Position numbers and translations under genes: made by a program. Below are positions 57,177-64,000 of a stretch of 64,000 nucleotides of DNA, piece after piece. The stretch spans positions 39,452-103,451 of the forward strand of contig LVAJ01000025.1 in NCBI GenBank assembly GCA_001603005.1. The letters run 5' to 3'. This DNA is from Clostridiales bacterium Firm_04 (GTDB taxonomy: Bacteria > Bacillota > Clostridia > Oscillospirales > Ruminococcaceae). The notes below the pieces were generated by a model. The model saw only the letters and a program-made list of their open reading frames with translations, did not search any database and was not told where the DNA came from. Position 1 is the first letter of the stretch. The number at the start of each line of letters is the position of its first letter.

Positions 57177-59741
57177 ATGATACGGAAAACAATGCGCCGT
57201 GCAGCGGCGGCGGGCATCGGCATGCTGCTGACTGCGGGCAGTCTGTCGGCAATGCCGGCGATCTCCGTTCTTGCGGCAGGCAACATCGTGATCAACGAGG
57301 TCTGCACCAAAAACACAACCGCTGCGGCATCCGACGGTCAGTTCTATGACTATGTGGAGCTTTACAACACCAGCGGCTCGTCCGTTTCGGTCGGCGGCTT
57401 CGGTCTTTCCGATGATCCCGCAGATCCGATGCGCTATACGATCCCTTCCGGCACATCCATTGCCGCGCACGGCTATCTGACCGTTTACTGCGGCATCACC
57501 GCGGAAAGCGGCGTGCAGGGCGCAGAGTTCGGTCTTTCCAAGAGCGGCGAAACGATCCTGCTCTCCGGCTCGAACGGCAGCCTGCTCGAATCGCAGGATG
57601 TCCCCGCACTCGCGGATGACACTTCCTACGGCAGAGTGCCGGACGGCAGCGATACCTACGCGGTGCTCAGTAAGCTGACACCGGGCAGCAGCAATTCCGC
57701 AGGCGCGATCCAGCAGATCGTTGTGCCGGAGCCGACCTTCTCGCAGGAAAGCGGCTTCTATTCGAGCGGCTTCAATCTTTCGCTCTCCGGTCAAGCGGGC
57801 ACCACGATCTACTACACGCTCGACGGAAGCGATCCGACCACTTCCTCGACGCGGTATTCCTCGCCGGTGCAGATCTATGACAAGTCCCCGGAAGAAAATG
57901 TCTATTCCGCGATCACTGATATCGCTGACAATTACAGAGCGCCGGCAAATCCGGTTGACAAGGCAATGATCGTCCGCGCGATCGCGGTGGACGGCAGCGG
58001 CAATGTCTCCGATATTGCGACCAAGACCTATTTCATCGGCTATAATCAGGGCGATTATGCGATGAACATGCGCGTCATCTCGCTCGTTTCCGATCCGGTC
58101 AATCTCTTTGACGATGAAAAAGGTATTTACGTCAAGGGCAAGATCTACCGCGAATCGGGAGCCGGCTTCGGCTTCGGCGGCGGCGTGCATCCTGCAAACT
58201 ATACGCAGGAAGGCAGAGAATGGGAGCGCCCCGCACATATCACCGTCTTTGAAAACGGCAAGGCGACCTATTCCGCAGGCGTCGGCATCCGCATGCACGG
58301 TGCATGGACGCGCTCTGCTGCACAGAAGAGCTTCAACCTCTATGCGCGCGCAGATTACGGCACATCCAAGCTCGAATACGATTTCTTCAACGGTCAGCTG
58401 ACCAATGTCAACGGCAAGGTCATTGATTCGTTCGACAAGATCACGCTCCGCAACGGCGGCAACGATGACAAGACCAAGATCCGTGACCGCCTGAATCAGG
58501 AAATGGTGCAGAACCGTGCATACGGCACGCAGGCACAGACCGAATGCGTCGTCTTCCTCGACGGCGAATTCTGGGGCACCTACAACATCGTCGAAAAGAT
58601 CGGCAAGGAGTTCATCGCCGACCATTATAAGGTCAAGCAGGGCAGCGTCTGCATGATCAAGACCGATGAGCTCGCAGACGGCTCCGATCAGGGCAAGGCG
58701 GATTATGAGTCCCTCAAGCAGATGGCAAACTCCGCAAATTACAGCGATGCGGGCATCTATGCAAAGTTTGAGCAGCTCATGGATCTCGAAAGCCTCGCGG
58801 ATTATTTCGCAACGGAACTGATCGTCGGCAACAGCGACTTCGGCAACAACAACTACGCGCTCTGGAAAACAGAGGTCGTGGATCCCGATAAGCCCTATGC
58901 AGACGGCAGATGGCGCTTCATCCTGTTCGATACCGAATACGGTCAGGGACTGTACGGTCAGAGCAATGCAAGCACAAACGTCATCAACTCCCTCAAACAG
59001 AAGAACACATGGCTGACCAAGCTGTTCTACGGTCTGCTGGAAAACAACGAGGAATTTCGTGCAATGTTCCTGCAGCGCTACAATGAACAGTGCGATGTCA
59101 ACTACAAGGCTTCGACTGTGACCTCGCGCCTGAATCAGCTCGAATCCGCTTATGCGGCATCCATGGCAGCAACACTGGAACGCTTCTCCATGCAGCCGGA
59201 TATGGGCGGCTGGGGCGGCGGCTTCAACATCGGCGACTGGCAGATGCCCGGCGGTGACTGGCAGATGCCCGGTGCAGGCGACGGTCAGCAGAACCCCGGC
59301 GGCTGGCAGATGCCCGGCGCAGGTGACGGTCAGCAGAACCCCGGCGGCTGGCAGATGCCCGGCGCGGGTGACGGTCAGCAGAATCCCGGCGGCTGGCAGA
59401 TGCCCGGCGCAGGCGACGGTCAGCAGAATCCCGGTCAGCAGCAGGTCAGCACAGAGCCGATTGATTACAACCAGATGTTCAAGAATGAGATCGAAACGAT
59501 TCGTACATTCTGGAACAGCCGTGCGGAAACCTGCAAGACGCAGATGACCAATTTCCTCGGCAGCAAGGCAAATGTCTCCATCAGCGATACGCTGACTGCA
59601 TCCGATGTGGTGCGGCTCCAGAATTATCTGCTGAAGAAGGGCACGCTCTCGGAATCCAATGCGAAGAAGTATGATCTCGACAATTCGCAGACCTTGAACG
59701 CAAAGGATCTGAGCCTGCTGAAAAAGCGCGTGCGCGGATAA
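57177..59741 (+). CDS. Secreted CotH-domain protein with lamin-tail-like domain and C-terminal dockerin
   Basis: 854 residues. The order is signal peptide (about 1-35); a lamin-tail-type domain (INEVCTKNTTAAASDGQFYDYVELYN, about 37-170); a chitobiase-like beta domain (TIYYTLDGSDPTTSSTRYSSP, about 185-300); a CotH kinase-like domain (about 300-620, with RMHGAWTRSAAQKSFNLYAR, TLRNGGNDD, GTYNIVEKIG and GRWRFILFDTEYGQG); a 15-residue repeat x4 (WQMPGAGDGQQNPGG); and a degenerate dockerin (TASDVVRLQNYLLKKGT, DLDNSQTLNAKDLSLLKKR). The family includes spore-coat protein kinase CotH and cellulosomal proteins. Likely surface or cellulosome-linked. Confidence 0.88.
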   Translation: MIRKTMRRAAAAGIGMLLTAGSLSAMPAISVLAAGNIVINEVCTKNTTAAASDGQFYDYVELYNTSGSSVSVGGFGLSDDPADPMRYTIPSGTSIAAHGYLTVYCGITAESGVQGAEFGLSKSGETILLSGSNGSLLESQDVPALADDTSYGRVPDGSDTYAVLSKLTPGSSNSAGAIQQIVVPEPTFSQESGFYSSGFNLSLSGQAGTTIYYTLDGSDPTTSSTRYSSPVQIYDKSPEENVYSAITDIADNYRAPANPVDKAMIVRAIAVDGSGNVSDIATKTYFIGYNQGDYAMNMRVISLVSDPVNLFDDEKGIYVKGKIYRESGAGFGFGGGVHPANYTQEGREWERPAHITVFENGKATYSAGVGIRMHGAWTRSAAQKSFNLYARADYGTSKLEYDFFNGQLTNVNGKVIDSFDKITLRNGGNDDKTKIRDRLNQEMVQNRAYGTQAQTECVVFLDGEFWGTYNIVEKIGKEFIADHYKVKQGSVCMIKTDELADGSDQGKADYESLKQMANSANYSDAGIYAKFEQLMDLESLADYFATELIVGNSDFGNNNYALWKTEVVDPDKPYADGRWRFILFDTEYGQGLYGQSNASTNVINSLKQKNTWLTKLFYGLLENNEEFRAMFLQRYNEQCDVNYKASTVTSRLNQLESAYAASMAATLERFSMQPDMGGWGGGFNIGDWQMPGGDWQMPGAGDGQQNPGGWQMPGAGDGQQNPGGWQMPGAGDGQQNPGGWQMPGAGDGQQNPGQQQVSTEPIDYNQMFKNEIETIRTFWNSRAETCKTQMTNFLGSKANVSISDTLTASDVVRLQNYLLKKGTLSESNAKKYDLDNSQTLNAKDLSLLKKRVRG
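59253..59432 (+). repeat. Four tandem 45-bp repeats inside the CotH gene
   Basis: Each unit encodes G-(G/D)-WQMPGAGDGQQNP; the copies differ by a few silent changes. They form a flexible Gly/Gln/Pro linker between the CotH domain and the dockerin region. Confidence 0.88.
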
Positions 59742-59785
59742 AATACAGCAACATGAAAAAAGGATAAAATCGCAAACAGAGGGGA

Positions 59786-59819
59786 AGCCCCGCGGCAAGT
59801 TCAGGATTGCCGCGGGGCT
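59786..59819. terminator. Bidirectional terminator between the convergent CotH genes
   Basis: AGCCCCGCGGCAA and TTGCCGCGGGGCT form a 13-bp perfect stem with an 8-base loop, followed rightwards by TTGTTTTG; leftwards it is followed by TCCCC, so it mainly serves the rightward gene. Confidence 0.8.
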
Positions 59820-59840
59820 TTGTTTTGACAGAAAGCGCTG

Positions 59841-61619
59841 TCACGGCGCTTCGATGTGCTGATCCAGATATTGTTTCATATACTGCGCGCGCATGCGAAA
59901 GAACTGCCGAACGCTCTCGACCTCACGCGCATAATGTTCTTCGGCATCCGCACCGCCGGGTGATTCGCTCCAGAAGCGCTGATAGGTGTCGATCGTCAGG
60001 TCGTGATAATCTTCCGCAAGCCGGTCGATCATGCCGCTGACGCGCTGCGCACCGAAATTCTGCTCTGCGATTTCGAGGAAGGTCGTCCGGAACTGCTGCC
60101 GGAAGCTGTCGTTCTGACATGCCGCTGCAAGCAGTTCGGCAAGGAAACAGCCGCTCTTTTCAAGCTTTGCAAAGGAATCGTCCGATGCAAGCGCCTCGCC
60201 GTAAATGCCGGCGCTGTAATCGGTATCAAACATGATGAAGCGCCATTTTCCGTCGGCATAGGGCGAAGAATCGTCGGCATCCTCGCAGCGCCACATCGCC
60301 ATGTTGCTCTTGTCCCAGTTGGCGTTATGGATGTAGAGCTCGGCGCTGACGTAATCCATGAAGCTCTGCATGTCGATGTAGCCGCAGAGCTGCTCATAGC
60401 GCGCCGGATCGGAAAAATCGGTCGTGCGGATCCAGCCGCGCAGCTTCTCCCACTGCGCAAATGTCTCCTCGGATCCGGCATCGAGCGCTTCCTTTTTGAC
60501 AATGCAGATGTTCTTCTTCGGAATGCCGGTATGCGCATGAATGAACGCAGCATCGAGCTTTTCGGTGATCTCGTAATGTCCCCAGTACTCGCCGTTGAGG
60601 AAGACGATGCACGGTGACATGCCCTGCGTGAGAAATGCGCGGTCTGCCGAAAGCGCCTGATTGAGCTTGTCGCGGAAGCGCGTGAACATCGCGTCATTGC
60701 CGCCGTTGCGGATCATGAACGTGTCAAATTCGGTGAGCGGCTGACCGGATGCGTCTGTCACCGTGCCGGAAAAGAGGTCGTTGGTGAGCTTGCCGCTGCT
60801 GTAATCCTTGCGCGCGTAAATGTTGAGGCTTTTCTGCGCGTAGGAGCGCGTGGCGCCGCCGTGCACGCGGATGCCGATATCCTGCGACAGTTCGATGCCG
60901 TTCTGCCCGAAAATTTGCAGGCAGGCGGGGCGCTCCCATGCCCTGCCGCTCTGCGTGTAATTCGCAGGCGTTGACCACGGGGGCGTTTCGGGATCGTATT
61001 CCGCGGACGATTTCCAGTTGTCGTAGGCATCGCCGAGGACGAAAATGCCGGTCGATCTGTCATAGAGATTCTGCGCGTCCGTCACGAGCGAGAAGACTTT
61101 CAAATCGCGGTAATACGCGTTTTTTGTGCCATACCCGATGAAGTAGGTATTCGTGACGACGGGGCTCGCGACGCCGTCTGCGCCGACTGCGGTAAACCGG
61201 AGCACGGTCGCTTTATCCACGGGAGATTCCGGCGCGGCGACCGGCGGCTCGGACGTATCCGGCGCGATGTCGGTGCGGGCGCTCAAGGTGTTCGGCTCGG
61301 CGGAGCGGTCGGCAATTTCGATCGGCGCGGTATAGAGCGTGCTGTTCGCGGTCGGCTCGCTGCCGTCGGTCGTGTAGTAGATGCGGACGCCGTCCGATGC
61401 GGTGACCGTGAGCGAGAAGCCCGTTTCGTAAAAACCGCTCTTTGCGGAAAAATGCATGCCGCAGGCGTCAAACGGTTCGGCGGATTCGGCGGCGGGTTCT
61501 GCGCTGCTGATCGGTGCGGATTCGGGCGGTTCGGGCGGCGGTGCGGTTTGACCGGTGCAGGCTGTCAGCGCCGTACAGCAGGCGGCAAGCAGCAGGATTG
61601 CGGGCAAGTGTTGTTTCAT
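59841..61619 (-). CDS. CotH-domain lipoprotein
   Basis: 592 residues with a lipoprotein signal (LLLAACCTALTACTG). It shares with the convergent gene the chitobiase-like domain (RIYYTTDGSEPTANSTLYTAP) and the CotH domain (RVHGGATRSYAQKSLNIYAR, MIRNGGNDAMFTRFRDKLNQ, HYEITEKLD, KWRFIMFDTDYSAGIYG), but lacks the lamin-tail domain, the repeat linker and the dockerin. It is a clear paralogue held at the membrane. The pair suggests one cell-bound and one scaffold-bound form. Confidence 0.88.
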   Translation of the reverse strand: MKQHLPAILLLAACCTALTACTGQTAPPPEPPESAPISSAEPAAESAEPFDACGMHFSAKSGFYETGFSLTVTASDGVRIYYTTDGSEPTANSTLYTAPIEIADRSAEPNTLSARTDIAPDTSEPPVAAPESPVDKATVLRFTAVGADGVASPVVTNTYFIGYGTKNAYYRDLKVFSLVTDAQNLYDRSTGIFVLGDAYDNWKSSAEYDPETPPWSTPANYTQSGRAWERPACLQIFGQNGIELSQDIGIRVHGGATRSYAQKSLNIYARKDYSSGKLTNDLFSGTVTDASGQPLTEFDTFMIRNGGNDAMFTRFRDKLNQALSADRAFLTQGMSPCIVFLNGEYWGHYEITEKLDAAFIHAHTGIPKKNICIVKKEALDAGSEETFAQWEKLRGWIRTTDFSDPARYEQLCGYIDMQSFMDYVSAELYIHNANWDKSNMAMWRCEDADDSSPYADGKWRFIMFDTDYSAGIYGEALASDDSFAKLEKSGCFLAELLAAACQNDSFRQQFRTTFLEIAEQNFGAQRVSGMIDRLAEDYHDLTIDTYQRFWSESPGGADAEEHYAREVESVRQFFRMRAQYMKQYLDQHIEAP

Positions 61620-61655
61620 GTTTCTCTCCTTTCGCGGCGGAATTGTGATATTGCT

Positions 61656-61684
61656 ATTATAGCACAGATTGTTAGATATTGCAA
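61656..61684 (-). promoter_or_regulatory. Promoter of the CotH lipoprotein gene
   Basis: Leftward TTGCAA (61679-61684), 17 bases, TATAAT (61656-61661). Repeat copy D starts five bases upstream of the -35. Confidence 0.75.
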
Positions 61685-61688
61685 CAGT

Positions 61689-62050
61689 GCGGGGAGCCCC
61701 CGCGGGCAGCGGGCAGTGCCCGCTTCCAATCCCCTACGGGAGCCGGTTTCGCGGACTGTCCCCGCAGTCGGAGCACACACCGCTGGTCGCGGCTTCTGCG
61801 GCGTGACTGCTCCCAGCACTGCGCCTCCGCATACGTAACCGAGCGCACAACTGCGCCCTCGCAAACGTAACCGGCGCGCACAGGATTAAAGTTTCGCTCA
61901 AGCCTTTTCAAAGGCTTGCAGGTCGCGGGCAGCGCCCTCGTCGCTCTCCGCAGAGAGCGAAACACCCCAGCGTTCAAGAGCTTGGCGGGCTTGGGGACTT
62001 GCGATAGAAGTCCCCATTCCAAATAGCATCCGCGAAGCGGATACTTCTTT
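61689..62050. repeat. Dispersed intergenic repeat, modules 1 and 2 joined (copy D)
   Basis: Module 1 (GCGGGGAGCCCCCGCGGGCA to GACTGCTCCCAGC, 61689-61820) is followed by CGCATACGTAACCGAGCGCA and module 2 (61873-62045: GCGCGCACAGGATTAAAGTT, CGCTCTCCGCAGAGAGCG, GTTCAAGAGCTTGGCGGGC, AGTCCCCATTCC, AGCATCCGCGAAGCGGAT). Confidence 0.8.
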
Positions 62051-62507
62051 GAGGACATACATTCGACATGCAAACGTGACATTCATTTTGACATTCATTT
62101 CGACATGCATACAAGCATACATAAAACAGAATATGACGGGATGTTTACGCCAATATGCAGCCCGTCAATATGAAATTGTCAAGGTTCCAAGCGCGTTGTG
62201 ACTTCGGCTTACTCCGGTCAAACACCTCATTGCGCTGCCGATTCTGCCTACTGGACCGCAGCATTCGGCTTCGCTTCGTGACCGCTCCCGTCAACTGCGA
62301 ATGCGCCCCTGCTGCACAGCACCCTCTACTAATAGTGCTCAAATCGCGATTTTTTGCACGTTTCCGTGCAAGTAGTACCAAATTGTAATCAAATCTTCAT
62401 AAATAGGCTGATTTTGTCACACGTTTGGGACATTATGCGCTTTTTGCGGGACGTTCTCCATGCCTCTTTCAGCCCGAATTAAAACGATAGGGAGTTCCGC
62501 TCACTGC
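62051..62507. other. Gene-free stretch with GACATTCATTT repeats
   Basis: Three near-copies of GACAT(T/G)CATTT lie at 62070-62110 (GACATTCATTTTGACATTCA and on). The next part (62155-62400) has no frame with a ribosome site. A short inverted repeat TTGCACG-TTTC-CGTGCAA is at 62354-62371. Confidence 0.45.
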
Positions 62508-62690
62508 GGTGAGCGGCTTATGGCTCTGCCCTAAGAACCCGCGAACTTTTGGAAAATTTCGATCAAAACTTTAATACTGGTGCACGCCGGTTATGTTTGC
62601 GGAAACGCAGTCGTGCGCTCGGTAACGTATGCGTGGCGCAAGATGCTGGGAACAGTTACGCCAGAGAAGGCTCCCCGCCGGTGCCGTGAT
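62508..62690. repeat. Dispersed intergenic repeat, modules 1-2 (inverted copy E)
   Basis: Read in reverse it matches the junction of copy D: GCGGGGAGCC, GGCGTAACTGTTCCCAGC, ACGCATACGTTACCGAGCGC, CCGGCGTGCACCAGTATTAA and GAAATTTTCC-AAAAGTTCGCGG. It faces copy D, 0.5 kb away. Confidence 0.7.
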
Positions 62691-62734
62691 AACACCTATC
62701 ATGCGAAATAATGAAATTTATACACACTCTCCCA

Positions 62735-62763
62735 TTGCACTTTCTTGCAAAATATGTTATAAT
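62735..62763 (+). promoter_or_regulatory. Promoter of the GMP synthase subunit gene
   Basis: TTGCAC (62735-62740), 17 bases, TATAAT (62758-62763), 45 bases before the start codon. The leader is too short for a purine riboswitch. Confidence 0.75.
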
Positions 62764-62807
62764 AGATACACCCGAATAAAACCACAATCAGAACAGGAGG
62801 ATTTCTT

Positions 62808-63788
62808 ATGAGTTCAAACGTCAGACCGGAAACCATGGAGCGCATCACGAATGAAGCGCTCGCCAATGCTTTTATCGACGAACAGGTCGCTGCGCTCCGC
62901 GCACAGATCGGCGACAAAAAGGTTCTGCTGGCACTGTCCGGCGGTGTGGACAGCTCGGTCGTTGCTGCATTGCTGATCAAGGCAGTGGGACAGCAGCTCG
63001 TCTGCGTCCATGTCAATCACGGTCTCCTGCGCAAGGGCGAGCCGGAGCAGGTCATCGAGGTGTTCCGCAACCAAATGAACGCAAACCTCGTCTATGTCGA
63101 TGCGGTTGACCGCTTCCTCGATAAGCTCGCAGGCGTTGCCGAGCCCGAGAAAAAACGCAAGATCATCGGCGCAGAGTTCATCCGTGTGTTCGAGGAGGAA
63201 GCGCGGAAGCAGGACGGCATCGAGTTCCTTGCACAGGGCACGATCTATCCCGATATCCTCGAAAGCGACGGCGTCAAGGCACATCACAATGTCGGAGGTC
63301 TGCCGGAGGACATGCAGTTTGCACTCGTTGAGCCGATCAAGCTGCTGTTCAAGGATGAGGTCCGCGTCGTCGGCAAAGCGCTCGGTCTGCCGGACGGCAT
63401 GGTGTACCGTCAGCCGTTCCCCGGTCCCGGACTCGGCGTCCGCTGCCTCGGTGCGATCACACGTGACCGTCTGGAGGCTGTCCGCGAAAGCGACGCGATC
63501 CTGCGCGAGGAGTTTGAAAAGAACGGTCTCGCAGGCAAGGTCTGGCAGTACTTTACCGCGGTGCCGGATTTCAAGTCCGTCGGCGTCAAGGAAGGCAAGC
63601 GGACTTTCGCTTATCCTGTCATCATCCGCGCGGTCAACACCACCGATGCAATGACTGCAACGGTCGAGGATGTGCCGTTTGCGCTCCTGCAGCATATTAC
63701 CGCCAGAATTACTGCTGAGGTCGAGAACGTCAACCGCGTGCTCTATGACCTCACCCCGAAGCCTTGCGCAACGATTGAGTGGGAATAA
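62808..63788 (+). CDS. guaA: GMP synthase, ATP-pyrophosphatase subunit (no glutaminase domain)
   Basis: 326 residues from ATG 62808 (CAGGAGG). The PP-loop LALSGGVDSSVVAALL (Ser-Gly-Gly-Val-Asp-Ser-Ser at 44-50) is followed by the GMP synthase signatures VHVNHGLLRKGE, GTIYPDILES, KAHHNVGGLPEDM, RQPFPGPGLGVRCLG and PKPCATIEWE. It aminates XMP to GMP. The class I glutaminase domain, normally fused at the N-terminus in bacteria, is absent, so a separate glutaminase partner is expected outside the window, as in archaea and some Clostridia. Confidence 0.93.
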   Translation: MSSNVRPETMERITNEALANAFIDEQVAALRAQIGDKKVLLALSGGVDSSVVAALLIKAVGQQLVCVHVNHGLLRKGEPEQVIEVFRNQMNANLVYVDAVDRFLDKLAGVAEPEKKRKIIGAEFIRVFEEEARKQDGIEFLAQGTIYPDILESDGVKAHHNVGGLPEDMQFALVEPIKLLFKDEVRVVGKALGLPDGMVYRQPFPGPGLGVRCLGAITRDRLEAVRESDAILREEFEKNGLAGKVWQYFTAVPDFKSVGVKEGKRTFAYPVIIRAVNTTDAMTATVEDVPFALLQHITARITAEVENVNRVLYDLTPKPCATIEWE

Positions 63789-64000
63789 TAAATTGCCCGA
63801 AAAATAGGGCGTAAATACGCCAAATGCCGTTATCAAACCGTTATCATGGCAACGATTTGGCAACATTTCTCATTATCGCGCCAGTGATATAAATATTGTC
63901 TGAAAAGATAAGAGCTATCTGATTCGTATTTGAATCGGATGTAAGAGTAAAATGATCCGCGTCTTCCCCTCCGGTGTCAAAAATGGTATAATGGAGTCCT
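63789..64000. other. Region after guaA without a gene
   Basis: A short GCGTAAATACGC inverted repeat (63810-63821) and a CCGTTATCA direct repeat (63828 and 63838) are visible. A TATAAT near 63987-63992 could be a -10 box for a gene beyond the window, but no -35 is clear. Confidence 0.4.

Noticed and set aside
59253..59432. Regular 45-bp repeats as a possible CRISPR array
   Set aside because: The units are contiguous, in frame, encode a Gly/Gln/Pro linker and have no unique spacers.
57135..59798. An 887-codon open frame on the minus strand
   Set aside because: It lies fully opposite the CotH/dockerin gene, whose domains are unmistakable. High-GC third positions open the reverse frame; its translation shows no domain.
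62690..62807. A purine riboswitch ahead of guaA
   Set aside because: The leader from the predicted start site is only about 40 bases and shows no aptamer-like three-way junction.
1..64000. tRNA or rRNA genes, including a tRNA attachment site for the prophage
   Set aside because: No cloverleaf-like or rRNA-like sequence was noticed in the gaps, and the attachment core lies in cotJC. A covariance-model scan would be decisive.

Overview
The window looks like a chromosome segment of a spore-gene-bearing Ruminococcus-like member of the Oscillospiraceae (Firmicutes). The reasons are type I dockerin modules on secreted proteins, two large CotH-domain proteins, a cotJABC spore-coat cluster, AGGAGG-type ribosome binding sites, TTGACA/TTGCRN-17-TATAAT promoters and moderately high GC. 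This assignment is inferred from gene content, not from a marker gene.

The main feature is a complete-looking siphovirus-type prophage of 34,373 bp (5200-39572), integrated by a large serine recombinase inside the spore-coat gene cotJC. The two halves of cotJC lie at the two ends: 35 codons with cotJA and cotJB on the right (39559-40141), and 186 codons with the operon terminator on the left (4608-5206). Joining the halves at the shared 7-bp core GTCCGCC restores an in-frame 215-residue CotJC with the family sequence QLGGPDGEL. The prophage therefore has the layout of a sporulation-gene-intervening element, like skin in sigK or SPbeta in spsM.

Prophage layout, right to left: serine integrase (38125-39546, +); a GNAT-like protein and a small basic protein in the same operon, behind a strong promoter and a terminator-like leader (37243-37543); a small CI-like repressor and a divergent Cro-like gene separated by a switch region with repeated CATCCC/GGGATG operators (36220-37052); an early leftward operon (22554-36465) with ORF6N antirepressor, HTH proteins, PcfK/PcfJ, Gp157, AAA ATPase, helicase, VRR-NUC nuclease, DUF669 protein, P4-type primase-helicase, an iteron-like candidate origin and an ArpU/DUF1492-like late regulator; and a late leftward operon (5265-22316) with portal, MuF-GNAT fusion plus two small genes each ended by a terminator, HNH, large terminase, scaffold, capsid, connectors, tail genes with a -1 frameshift site, tape measure, baseplate, holin and a two-domain endolysin.

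Left of the prophage (1-3937) lies an MMPL/YhgE-like export operon. Right of it (40.5-64 kb) are ordinary chromosomal genes: two MORN-type paralogues, aspartate kinase, a cysteine synthase-family enzyme, GH3 lipoprotein, UPF0210 and ACT proteins, an ECF sigma/anti-sigma pair, a DUF2325-DUF3793 operon behind paired palindromic operators, a dockerin protein, ppa-prs, two convergent CotH proteins and an ATP-PPase-only GMP synthase subunit. Intergenic regions carry a mosaic family of structured non-coding repeats.
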